Shown here in pieces: positions 27,199 through 35,839 of a DNA stretch of 64,000 nucleotides. The position numbers were made by a program, and so were the translations under genes. The notes beneath the pieces were generated by a model. That model did no database searches. It saw only the letters and a program-made list of their open reading frames with translations, and was not told the DNA's origin. Position 1 is the stretch's first letter. Each line of letters begins with the position of its first letter. Origin of the DNA: Hyphomicrobium_A sp963817485 (GTDB lineage Bacteria > Pseudomonadota > Alphaproteobacteria > Rhizobiales > Hyphomicrobiaceae); assembly GCA_963817485.1 (NCBI GenBank), contig CAWFOR010000019.1:1-64000 (forward strand). Reading direction: 5' to 3'.

Positions 27199-27213
27199 GG
27201 GGCGGACATAACC

Positions 27214-30200
27214 ATGCGCTTCAGCCACTTTTTCATCGCCCGTCCGATCTTCGCTTCGGTCGTGTCGCTCATCATCCTCATCGTGGGCGCGATCGCCTAC
27301 TCCACGCTGCCCGTCTCGCAGTTCCCCGATATCGTGCCGCCGACGATCTCGGTGACCGCGACCTTTCCAGGCGCCAACGCGGTAACCGTCGCCGATACCG
27401 TCGCCTCCGTCATCGAGCAGGAAGTGAACGGCGTCGAGGGCATGATCTACATGTACTCGCAGTCGACCGACGACGGGACCATGTCGCTCAGCGTGACGTT
27501 CGAGGTCGGGACCGACATCGACAAGGCGCAGGTGCTGGTGCAGAACCGGGTCGCGGTGGCCGAGCCGCGCTTGCCCGAGGAGGTGCGTCGCAACGGCATC
27601 GTCGTCAACAAGCGGATGCCCGACCTCCTGCTCGTCGTGCACCTCGTCTCGCCGCAGAAGACCTACGATCAGGTCTACAGCTCCAACTACGCGCTGCTCA
27701 ACGTGCGCGACGAGCTTGCGCGCATCCCCGGAGTCGGCGACGTCTCGATGTTCGGGTCGCGCGAATACTCGATGCGAGTCTGGCTCGACCCGGAGCGCAT
27801 CGCACTGCGCGGCATGACCGCGAATGAGGTCCTCTCCGCGTTGCGCGCGCAGAACATCCAGGTCGCCGGCGGCGCCCTTGGGCAGCCTCCGCAGCGCGAC
27901 ATGGGCGCTTTCCAGCTGTCGCTGCAGCTCAAGGGTCGCCTGCTCGACGCGAGCGAGTTCGAGAACATCGTGCTGAAGACGGGACAGGACGGCCGCGTCG
28001 TGCGCGTGAAGGACGTCGGCCGCGTCGAGCTCGGCGCGCTGAGCTACACCACCTACGGCTACCAGGACAACACCCCGGCGACCGTGCTGATCGTTACGCA
28101 GCAGCCCGGCTCGAACGCGATCGCGACGGCGAATGCGATCAAGAAGACGATGCAGCGGCTGTCGCAGCGGTTCCCCAAGGATCTCGAGTACCGCATCGTC
28201 TATAACCCGACCGAGTTCATCGAGGTCTCGATCGCCGAGCTCTACCGCACGATCCTCGAGGCGATCGCGCTCGTCGTCATCGTCGTCGTCATCTTCCTGC
28301 AGACGTGGCGCGCGACCGTCATTCCGCTCGCCGCCATTCCCGTCTCGCTCGTCGGCACCTTCGCGGTGATGGAGGGGCTCGGCTTCTCCATCAACATGCT
28401 GACGCTGTTCGGCCTGGTGCTCGCCGTCGGCATCGTCGTCGACGACGCAATCGTCGTCGTCGAGAACGTCGAGCGCAAGCTGCGCGAGGGGCTGTCGCCG
28501 CCGGAGGCTGCGCGCGTCACAATGGACGAGGTCGGCACCGCGCTGATCGCAATCGCGCTCGTGCTGACCGCCGTGTTCGTTCCGACCGCCTTCCTCGGCG
28601 GCATCGCCGGGCAGTTCTATCGGCAGTTCGCCGTGACCGTCGCGACCGCGACCATCATCTCCGCCTTCAACTCGCTGACCTTGAGCCCGGCGTTGTGCGC
28701 GCTGCTGCTGAAGCCGCACGACGGGCATGCCAAGGAAAGCCTGCTTATGCGGCCGGTGCACGCAGGCTTCCGAGCGTTCAACCACGCTTTTGACCGGCTG
28801 GCCGCGGGATACAGCACGCTGGTGCGCACCCTCATCGGGGTCACGCCGCTGATGCTCGCGATCTACGCGGTGTTGCTAGCCGCGGCCGGCTGGCTCCTCG
28901 TGCACACGCCGACCGGGTTCATCCCCAAGATGGACCGCGGGGTGATCACCGTCTCGCTGCAGTTGCCGCCCGGCGCTTCGCTATCGCGCACCGACGCGGT
29001 GGTGCGGCGAGCCAATGCGATGGTGCTCGATGTGCCGGGCGTCGCCCACACCTCCACCTACTCGGGACGCTCGGGATCGACCGGCTCCAACTCCAGCAAC
29101 GTCGGGGCGATCTTTGCCATCATCGACGACCCGCGCAAGCGGGCGGCAGAAGGCCTCACCGTCGATCGCATTGCCGAGACGATCACCGCGCGCCTCAACG
29201 AGGTCGAAGAATCGAAGACGGCCGTGTTCATCCCGCCACCCGTGCGCGGAATGGGCGGACAGACCGGCTTCTCCATGCGTCTCCAGAACCGCGCCAACCT
29301 CACACCCGCGCAGTTCGAGAAGGTCGCCAACGACTTCATCAGAACCGCGAACCAGACCCCCGGCATCAAGGACGTCTTCACGACGTTCTCTACCGGAACC
29401 CCGCAGATCTACGTCGACGTCGACCGCGACAAGGCGCAGATGCTGAAGGTGCCGCTCGAATCCGTCTTCGAGGCGCTGCGCGTGTACCTCGGCTCCGCCT
29501 ACGTCAATGACTTCAATATGTTCGGGCGCACCTTCCGCGTCACCGCCCAGGCCGACGCCAAGTTCCGCGTCGACCCGGAGAACGTCGCGCGCATCCGCGT
29601 GCGCAACGAGGCGGGCCAGATGGTGCCGATCGGCAACCTCGTGACGTTTCGCAACATCGCCGGGCCCGACCGCATGCCGCGCTACAATCTGTTCCCGACG
29701 GTCGAGGTGAACGGCAGCACGGCGCCGGGGACCAGCACCGGCCAGGCCATCAAGATCATGGCCGACCTCGCGGCCCGCGAGCTACCCGAGGGCGTCACCT
29801 ACGAGTGGACCGATCTCTCCTACCAGGAGGTGAAGGCGGGGACGACCGGCTATTACATCTTCATCCTCTCGGTGGTGTTCGTGTTCCTCGCGCTCGCCGC
29901 GCAGTTCGAGAGCTGGTCGCTGCCGCTCGCCATCATCCTCATCGTGCCCATGTGCCTACTGAGCGCGTTGCTCGGCGTCGCGGTGCTGCACGGCCGCGAC
30001 ATCAACATCCTGACGCAGATCGGCTTCATCGTGCTGATCGGGCTTGCCGCCAAGAACGCGATCCTGATTGTCGAGTTCGCACGCCAGCTCGAGGATAAGG
30101 GCAGCGATACCGTTTCCGCCGCGGTCGAGGCCGCGCGCCTGCGCCTGCGCCCGATCTTGATGACCTCGCTCGCCTTCACGCTCGGCGTTGTGCCGCTTTA

Positions 30201-30387
30201 CCTGGCGACGGGCGCCGGCGCGGAGATGCGCATCGCGCTCGGCACCGGCGTGTTCTGGGGCATGATCGGCGTGACGCTGTTTGGGCTCATCTTCACACCC
30301 GTGTTCTACGTCGCAATCCGTAGAGCGGCCGATCGACGTCGGCGGCACCGTGCAGAGGCGACGGCCATGGCCTCCCCTGCCGAGTAA
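27214..30387 (+). CDS. RND multidrug efflux permease (AcrB/MexF type)
   Basis: A complete 1,057-residue HAE1 pump starting MRFSHFFIARPIFASVVSLI. Proton-relay aspartates D410-D411 are in VVDDAIVVVENVE (TM4). Porter domains include VPPTISVTATFPGANAVTV and GRSGSTGSNSSNVG, and the C-terminal helices have AKNAILIVEFARQ. It is closest in type to AcrB, MexF and related homotrimers rather than to the MdtB/MdtC pair upstream. Its partner adaptor is directly upstream in an apparent two-gene operon. The exported compound is unknown, and TolC at 58.6 kb could serve as channel. Confidence 0.94.
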   Translation: MRFSHFFIARPIFASVVSLIILIVGAIAYSTLPVSQFPDIVPPTISVTATFPGANAVTVADTVASVIEQEVNGVEGMIYMYSQSTDDGTMSLSVTFEVGTDIDKAQVLVQNRVAVAEPRLPEEVRRNGIVVNKRMPDLLLVVHLVSPQKTYDQVYSSNYALLNVRDELARIPGVGDVSMFGSREYSMRVWLDPERIALRGMTANEVLSALRAQNIQVAGGALGQPPQRDMGAFQLSLQLKGRLLDASEFENIVLKTGQDGRVVRVKDVGRVELGALSYTTYGYQDNTPATVLIVTQQPGSNAIATANAIKKTMQRLSQRFPKDLEYRIVYNPTEFIEVSIAELYRTILEAIALVVIVVVIFLQTWRATVIPLAAIPVSLVGTFAVMEGLGFSINMLTLFGLVLAVGIVVDDAIVVVENVERKLREGLSPPEAARVTMDEVGTALIAIALVLTAVFVPTAFLGGIAGQFYRQFAVTVATATIISAFNSLTLSPALCALLLKPHDGHAKESLLMRPVHAGFRAFNHAFDRLAAGYSTLVRTLIGVTPLMLAIYAVLLAAAGWLLVHTPTGFIPKMDRGVITVSLQLPPGASLSRTDAVVRRANAMVLDVPGVAHTSTYSGRSGSTGSNSSNVGAIFAIIDDPRKRAAEGLTVDRIAETITARLNEVEESKTAVFIPPPVRGMGGQTGFSMRLQNRANLTPAQFEKVANDFIRTANQTPGIKDVFTTFSTGTPQIYVDVDRDKAQMLKVPLESVFEALRVYLGSAYVNDFNMFGRTFRVTAQADAKFRVDPENVARIRVRNEAGQMVPIGNLVTFRNIAGPDRMPRYNLFPTVEVNGSTAPGTSTGQAIKIMADLAARELPEGVTYEWTDLSYQEVKAGTTGYYIFILSVVFVFLALAAQFESWSLPLAIILIVPMCLLSALLGVAVLHGRDINILTQIGFIVLIGLAAKNAILIVEFARQLEDKGSDTVSAAVEAARLRLRPILMTSLAFTLGVVPLYLATGAGAEMRIALGTGVFWGMIGVTLFGLIFTPVFYVAIRRAADRRRRHRAEATAMASPAE

Positions 30388-30702
30388 CACTGAGCTAGCC
30401 GCCCCACCACGAACGGCCAAATTGATCGCGACCACGAACGGCACAACTGTGTGCTGCTTTCTCGCGGCCGTTTTAACCATGTTGCCATTTTTAGGCTGCC
30501 CGTTCCTTGCTGGCGGGCGCCCTTGTTTTTCATCGCATCCATGGGTGTTTCCGCTTTCGCGGTCGACGTATCGACGTGCGCCCATTAGGAGCAGGAAAAT
30601 ATACTCCTAATGGTGAGCTAGGCGCAGGTAGCGCGCAGGCTCAATGATTCCCGAAGCGACTAGTACCGGGTGAAGTTTCGTACTGCGCATTGGGAGTGAA
30701 TT
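30388..30702. other. Intergenic region before the VPEID-CTERM gene
   Basis: This 315-base stretch carries a direct repeat ACCACGAACGGC at 30406-30417 and 30431-30442. It also has AACGGCC/GGCCGTTTT arms that may form a loose terminator for the upstream pump gene, and a perfect 10-base palindrome described separately. No protein-coding frame is supported. Confidence 0.45.
30582..30613. promoter_or_regulatory. Perfect inverted repeat, possible operator
   Basis: CCATTAGGAG (30582-30591) and CTCCTAATGG (30604-30613) are exact reverse complements separated by 12 A-rich bases. Their centre lies about 105 bases before the ATG of the VPEID-CTERM gene. There is no T-run after it and it is A/T-richer than its surroundings, so a protein-binding operator is more likely than a terminator. 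The binding protein is unknown. Confidence 0.5.
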
Positions 30703-30894
30703 ATGAGCACAAAGTTGAACGTGGGCGCGCTGGCGCTCTTAATGAGCCTCGTGATGGCAAACCATGCCTTCGCTGGTTTCTTTCCAACGCCGCCGGCAGA
30801 GGTGCCCGAACTCGATGGCCCAGGCAGCATTGCCGCACTGGCGCTGCTGGTGAGCATCGGCGCCATCTTTTTCCGCGGGTCGAAGAATTCATGA
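30703..30894 (+). CDS. VPEID-CTERM sorting-signal protein, minimal 63-residue substrate
   Basis: This small protein has GGAG seven bases upstream of its ATG. It contains a signal peptide (residues 1-24, ending NHAFA), a nine-residue spacer GFFPTPPAE and the sorting region. That region has VPELDGPG (34-41), a hydrophobic helix (43-57), then an Arg/Lys end (RGSKNS). This is the VPEID-CTERM pattern, whose partner is exosortase E, encoded 84 bases downstream. The mature part would be only about a dozen residues if cleaved at the motif. The protein is thus almost only targeting signals. Its role after processing is unknown; exosortase systems usually accompany exopolysaccharide production, as here. 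Confidence 0.82.
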   Translation: MSTKLNVGALALLMSLVMANHAFAGFFPTPPAEVPELDGPGSIAALALLVSIGAIFFRGSKNS

Positions 30895-30977
30895 CCCAAG
30901 GGCCGTCGAGCACTTTCGTCGGCACCCCTTGCTAGCACGGCGGTCGAGCGACACACTTCTCGCGGCCGGAACGGACA

Positions 30978-32608
30978 ATGCGCGCGCTACTGAGTGGGTA
31001 TGTCGTCGGCTCTGATCGGGGCCGGCGACTTTTTCATCTCACGCGCTTCCGCATCTTTGTCTTCGTCGGCGTCGCCGAGATCCTCCTTGAATCCCTTCTC
31101 TTCGACTTCGCGCTGCCGCGCGGTCTGCCAAACTGGCAGAACCCGATCGTCTACGCGAACACCTTCGCGAAGATCCTCGTGGTAGCCGCATTCTTGCTCG
31201 CCATGATCTTATGGCCAAGGCGGCTGGCGATCGCTGAAGCGTACAGGCAGGCCACCGCCAAAGACGGGTCACAGCGGTATTTGACCTGGAATTTAGCGCT
31301 TTTCACAACGCTGCTCCTGCTCAAGTTCGATCTTTCGCGGACGGCGGAGCCATCGACATACCAACTCGCTGCATGCTCGGGCGCTCTGCTTGCAACCGGC
31401 GCTACGATTGGCCTGCTGGCTGCGCCGCTAGGGTTCTGGCGGAGCCTTCTCAGGTCGGCGCCGACTGAGATAGCCGTAGCGCTCATCGGCGCGAGCTTTG
31501 CGGTTGTGGGCGGATATTTCGCCCAGGATGGATGGGACTCCCTTTCCGGCGCGACGCTCTCGCTATCGCATTGGCTTTTGACGCTCTACGAGCCGGATGT
31601 CTTGCTCGACAGCGCGAACCGGATTCTTGGTGCTGGCGAGTTCCAGGTTCGGATCCTCGCGCCCTGCTCGGGTTACGAAGGCGCGGCGTTCGTTTTCGCG
31701 TTTCTGTCGATCTACCTGTGGGCCTTTCGTCGCGATCTGCGGTTTCCAAACGCGCTGCTGCTGTTTCCCATTTGCGTTGCGGCGATCTGGTTTCTGAATG
31801 CCTTGCGCATCGCGCTGCTGGTAAGCATCGGCTCGCACGTTTCGCCGTCGGTCGCCATCCAAGGCTTTCACTCGGTGGCGGGCTGGGTCTCTATTCTTGC
31901 CGTTGCGCTCGGCACCATAGCCGTCTCACGAAAAATGGCCTTCTTTGCGCGCGCCCGCATGCCAGTGTCCATAAAAGGCACGTGGACCACGCCGCGTTGG
32001 CGTATCTCGCGCCGTTCATGGCCTTGGTCGCGGCGAGCTTGCTCGCGTCGGCCTTTGCCCCGCATGACCAATGGCTCTACGCCGTCAAGGTGGTCGCGGT
32101 CGGCACAGCGCTCTGGTGCTTTCGCGACGCCTACCTTCCGCTCCTCTCGGGCGCCCGATGGAGCTCAATTGCAATCGGGCTAGGCGTCGGCGTCCTATGG
32201 ATCGCATCCGACCCCGGTATGGGGAGCGTGTCCCCCCTCGGCGCGTGGCTTGCTTCCCTGCCGGTCTGGGTCGCAGTCATTTGGCTCGGCCTGCGTGTTC
32301 TCGGCTCGGTTGCGCTCGTACCCATTGCCGAGGAGCTGGCCTTCCGCGGCTATCTCTCTCGGGCCCTTATCTCGATCCGATTTGAGAATGTCGGGATCGG
32401 CGAATTTCGGCTGCTGGCGTTCGTCGGGTCGACGGTGGCGTTTGGGTTGATGCACGAACGCTGGCTCGCTGCCTGCCTGGCCGGAGCCATCTACGCCATG
32501 CTGATGTATCGCACGAAACGGCTGTCCGATCCGATCGCTGCGCACATGGCGTCCAATGCCGCGATTGCGGTCTGGGCCATCGCGGCCCAGCAGTGGTCGC
32601 TTCTCTAG
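30978..32608 (+). pseudogene. xrtE: Exosortase E fused to CPBP intramembrane protease, split by a frameshift
   Basis: The first frame encodes an exosortase with many membrane helices and the catalytic triad Cys230 (LAPCSGYEG), Arg277 (NALRIALLV) and His298 (FHSVAGW). Near 31970-31980 homology passes to another frame that encodes a CPBP (Abi) protease, with EELAFRGYL, FGLMHERW and HMASNAAIAVW, ending at 32608. Exosortase E of the VPEID-CTERM system is normally one polypeptide with both domains (about 540 residues, as when these are joined). One base missing from the AAAA run at 31972-31975 would restore the frame. As written, the exosortase part ends with out-of-frame residues and the protease part has no good start. 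Real mutation or homopolymer error are both possible. Confidence 0.85.
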
Positions 32609-32905
32609 CGCTGCGAGTGGAGGCGGCAGCGTCGAAGACGGCGCGCTCGTCGCGACGTCGAAAAGCGTCGACCTCCCTCGCTAGGGCTAGTTGCTCCTCC
32701 AACATTCGAAAAAGATGTGTGTTCGGAGCATCAGGCTCCCTGTCTTCATGCGTAGCTCACGCCATCGCTGGTCGACGACCGCCCGCGAATCATCATTTCG
32801 TATGATCTGGACAACCTGTGAACGGACCGTGAGCAATCTGTTGGCGGGGTCTTAAACAAATTGGGCTCCGTGACCGATTCACGGGGCAATTTTGGGGGGC
32901 ATCAC

Positions 32906-33722
32906 ATGATGCGGCAACTAACGCTGGTATTTTGGGCCTTCGTTTTGAGTGTGCTCGGAACCAACGCATGGGCAGATGGAATGGTCCAGCATTCGGCCCC
33001 TTCGGCCTGTTGCGAAGCGCCATTTGCAGGAGCCTACTTCGGCGCCGCCTTAGGCTATGGGCAGCAGCGAGGCGAGATCACGAACGAGACAGTCGGCGCT
33101 CCGACATCCGGCGTCACGTTTAAAGACACCGAGGGCGGAGTCACGTTCGGCGGGTATGCCGGCTATAATTGGCAACGCTGCTGTAGCCCTTCGTCTTCGG
33201 CGTAGAGACGGATATCAACTATCTCAACACGTCGCCCACGGCGTTCGACATTGAGACCGGGGCACTCGGCACTGAGACGACCAGTCTCGAGAGCAGGATG
33301 GATTGGTTCGGGACGCTTCGTGGCCGAGTCGGTATTGTGGTCCATGACAGTTGGTTGCTCTATGGCACCGGCGGCCTTGCCTATGGAGAGGTCGATCACA
33401 AGTTCGGCGATAACTGCGTTGGCTGTAGTCGCACCTCCACAGTCAATTTCGGCACATTTTGCGCAGTCCAACAAGGACACGAAGGTTGGGTGGACCGCCG
33501 GCGGCGGCGTCGAATTCCTGCACGACTGCCCATTGGCTGCTTCGCGCGGAGGCGCTCTTTGTCGACCTTGGCAGCGAGACACATAGCTATCACCGGTGAC
33601 CGCGCGCAGCCTTGGCGACTGACGCACCGCAACTGCGAAGTGGGACGATCAGTTCTGGGTGGCGCGCGTCGGACTCGCTTACAAATTTGGCGAGCCAGGA
33701 TCGCGTGGTACCGCTGAAGTAG
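32906..33722 (+). pseudogene. Omp25/31-like outer-membrane barrel gene with several frameshifts
   Basis: A signal peptide (MMRQLTLVFWAFVLSVLGTNAWA) and barrel start FAGAYFGAALGYGQQRGE lead to GGYAGYNWQ. Near 33185 the sequence shifts frame into FVFGVETDINYLNTSPTAF and DWFGTLRGRVGIVV, then near 33465 into KVGWTAGGGVEFLHD. Finally it reads DQFWVARVGLAYKFGEP, and a last shift would give a stop at 33720-33722. Order and content are those of a whole Omp25/31 or porin-like barrel of about 270 residues, so only indels disrupt it. A perfect terminator follows the end. At least four indels argue for decay more strongly than at the other broken genes. About 300 bases separate it from xrtE; nothing else was recognised there. 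Confidence 0.75.
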
Positions 33723-33737
33723 TCTCTCCGTTTCCTC

Positions 33738-33775
33738 AAAGCGAACGAACGAGGCATCTCGTTCGTTCGCTTTTT
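33738..33775 (+). terminator. Rho-independent terminator after the barrel pseudogene
   Basis: A perfect 16-base stem (33738-33753 with 33758-33773; core GCGAACGAACGAG / CTCGTTCGTTCGC) surrounds a GCAT loop and is followed by a T-run to 33775. It begins 15 bases after the inferred stop of the barrel gene. Confidence 0.92.
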
Positions 33776-33926
33776 CATTTCTGGGGCTGCCTCGCGTCTC
33801 GCGCGACGGAACTCGCGATGTTGAAACTGCTCAGCCGACAACCGCAGATCCTGCCGGTACGTGAGCTGTTAACCCCAACTATGATCCCGCCCGCCTTGAA
33901 CAGGCAAGCTCATGCGCCGCACTGGG

Positions 33927-34177
33927 TTTCCGCGGCTATCTCTCCTAATCTCGATCCGATTTGAGAATGTCGGGATCGGGAATTTCGGCTGCTGGCGTTC
34001 GTCGGATCGACGGTGGCCGGATTGATGCACGACGCTGGCTCGCTGCCTGCCTGGCCGGAGCCATTACGCCATGCTGATGTATCGCACGAAGCGGCTGTCC
34101 GATCCGATCGTTGCGCACATGGCGTCCAATGCCGCGATTGCGGTCTGGGCCATCGCGGCCCGTGGTCGCTGCTGTAA
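33927..34177 (+). repeat. Decayed duplicate of the 3' end of xrtE
   Basis: About 250 bases repeat 32342-32607 almost word for word. They start at TTCCGCGGCTATCTCTC, pass through ATCCGATTTGAGAATGTCGG and ATGCTGATGTATCGCACGAA, and end near CCATCGCGGCC. The copy has a 7-base deletion near the start and several single-base losses, so it cannot encode the CPBP domain. The two copies lie about 1,585 bases apart, with the barrel pseudogene between them. This points to a partial duplication followed by decay. Confidence 0.9.
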
Positions 34178-34546
34178 CAGCGCGGCTCGCTCGGCTCCCA
34201 CCGGGAGCCCTACCTCCAAATGCGTAAGCACACCGCGAGGCCTACCACTTATGGCGTCGTGTCTGCACGCCGCTAACCGCGTTTACTGTTCCTGAGTTTA
34301 CTTAATCGGCAACGATCGATGGACGGCATAGGGCCGGTGCAGCATCGTCGCGGCGAATTTTCCGGGGCCGATCAGCGAGTGGCGGATTCGCGATTTGCTT
34401 TCCTTACTCACAACGCGAATTGCAATGCGCGGCACGGTTCTTGCGGTCCATCGCTCATCGCGAGGCTGCAGGTGACCGGGCTTCCGCACGCTCATCTGCT
34501 CGTTTGAGGGCCCATTCGCGCACGCGGACCGGGTGGAGGTGTTTGT
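34178..34546. other. Intergenic region leading into the polysaccharide locus
   Basis: About 370 bases with no supported gene. A small hairpin GGCTCCC-ACC-GGGAGCC lies at 34193-34209 without a T-run. The A/T-richer part near 34260-34320 may hold the promoter of the methyltransferase gene, but no clear element was found. Confidence 0.4.
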
Positions 34547-35839
34547 ATGAATGTTCAAGCCGTCGCTGCTGAGGAGAAGGCTGCACGTGCCGGCGCGCAT
34601 TCGTGCCGGCTATGCGGCGGACACGTCGAGCACACGTTCGTCGATCTCGGAATGTCTCCGCTCTGCGAGAGTTTCCTTCTCCCCGATCAACTCGATGCAA
34701 TGGAGCCGTATTTCCCGCTGCGCGCAGGCGTCTGCGGCGATTGCTTCCTCGTACAGCTCAACGAGTACGTCCGGCCCGAGCACATCTTCAATGAATACGC
34801 GTATTTCTCGTCGTTTTCGACGTCATGGGTCGCCCACGCCAAGGCTTATTGCGAGATGATCGCGGCGCGCCTCGGGCTTGGCGCCGACAGCTTGGTCGTC
34901 GAGCTCGCGAGCAACGACGGATACCTGCTTCAGCACTTTCTGCCGCTCGGCGTGCCCGTGCTCGGGATCGAGCCGGCAGCCAACGTCGCCAAGGTGGCGA
35001 TCGACAAGGGCATTGCGACCCGGGTGGACTTTTTCGGAACGCGGCTCGCCGCGGAGCTCATCGCCGAAGGCCGGAAAGCCGACCTCATCGCCGGCAACAA
35101 CGTGCTGGCGCAGGTTCCTGATCTGAACGACTTCGTCGCCGGCATGCGCATTCTCCTGAAGCCGGAGGGCGTGATCACGCTCGAGTTTCCGCATCTGCAA
35201 AGGCTGATCGAGCAGAACCAGTTCGATACGATCTACCACGAGCACTTCTCGTATTTCTCGCTCGTGACGATCGAGGAGATGGCTCGTCGTCATGCCTTGA
35301 AGCTGATCGATGTCGAGGAACTCGGCACGCACGGCGGCTCATTGCGCGTCTATCTTGCGCATGCGCAGTCGGCTCGCCAGCCGGGCCCGCGCGTTGCGGA
35401 GATTCTCGAGCGCGAGCAACGCCTCGGCTTCCGCGATCTTGCGACCTACACGTCGTTCGATGAGCAGGTGCGACGCACGAAGCGCCGGCTCCTCTCGTTT
35501 CTCATTGCGGCCAAGGACGATGGCAAGTCGATCTGCGGCTACGGCGCGCCGGGCAAGGGCAACACGCTGCTCAACTACTGCGGAATCGGTCCCGACTTCC
35601 TCGACTTCACCGTCGATCGCAACCCCTACAAGCACGGTCGTTTCACTCCGGGACAGCATGTCCCAATCCTACCCGTCGAAGCGATCGACAGCGCGAAACC
35701 CGACTACGTCCTCATCCTGCCTTGGAACATCAAGGACGAGATCGTTCGCCAGATGCGTCACATCGCCGACTGGGGCGGGAAGTTCATCGTTCCCATTCCC
35801 GAGGTCGCCGTCATCGATCCCATGGAGCTAGATCAATGA
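34547..35839 (+). CDS. Sugar C-methyltransferase, SAM-dependent, zinc-finger type
   Basis: This 430-residue protein has three parts. An N-terminal putative zinc-binding domain (CRLCGG at 21-26, later CGDC) is followed by a class I SAM-binding domain (VVELASNDGYLLQHF, about 110-125). A C-terminal domain has SICGYGAPGKGNTLLNYCGI (about 325-345). This architecture (Methyltransf_13/11/14) belongs to NDP-hexose C-methyltransferases that act on keto-sugars to give branched sugars. It is coupled to the cytidylyltransferase gene by an ATGA overlap at 35836-35839, so a CDP-linked sugar is a plausible substrate. The position of methylation cannot be told. Confidence 0.88.
   Translation: MNVQAVAAEEKAARAGAHSCRLCGGHVEHTFVDLGMSPLCESFLLPDQLDAMEPYFPLRAGVCGDCFLVQLNEYVRPEHIFNEYAYFSSFSTSWVAHAKAYCEMIAARLGLGADSLVVELASNDGYLLQHFLPLGVPVLGIEPAANVAKVAIDKGIATRVDFFGTRLAAELIAEGRKADLIAGNNVLAQVPDLNDFVAGMRILLKPEGVITLEFPHLQRLIEQNQFDTIYHEHFSYFSLVTIEEMARRHALKLIDVEELGTHGGSLRVYLAHAQSARQPGPRVAEILEREQRLGFRDLATYTSFDEQVRRTKRRLLSFLIAAKDDGKSICGYGAPGKGNTLLNYCGIGPDFLDFTVDRNPYKHGRFTPGQHVPILPVEAIDSAKPDYVLILPWNIKDEIVRQMRHIADWGGKFIVPIPEVAVIDPMELDQ

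Noticed and set aside
26056..28785. A 909-codon open frame on the minus strand across the second RND adaptor and pump
   Set aside because: It is antisense to two clear RND-system genes, its text is Arg/Asp/His/Val-rich without any domain, and such long shadows are common in high-GC DNA.
31960..31990. Programmed -1 ribosomal frameshift in xrtE
   Set aside because: The ATAAAAGGC context is not a canonical slippery heptamer and no downstream stem-loop was evident; a mutation or homopolymer error is simpler.
33927..34177. An additional CPBP protease gene
   Set aside because: It is a damaged copy of the xrtE 3' end with deletions and no open frame across the motifs.
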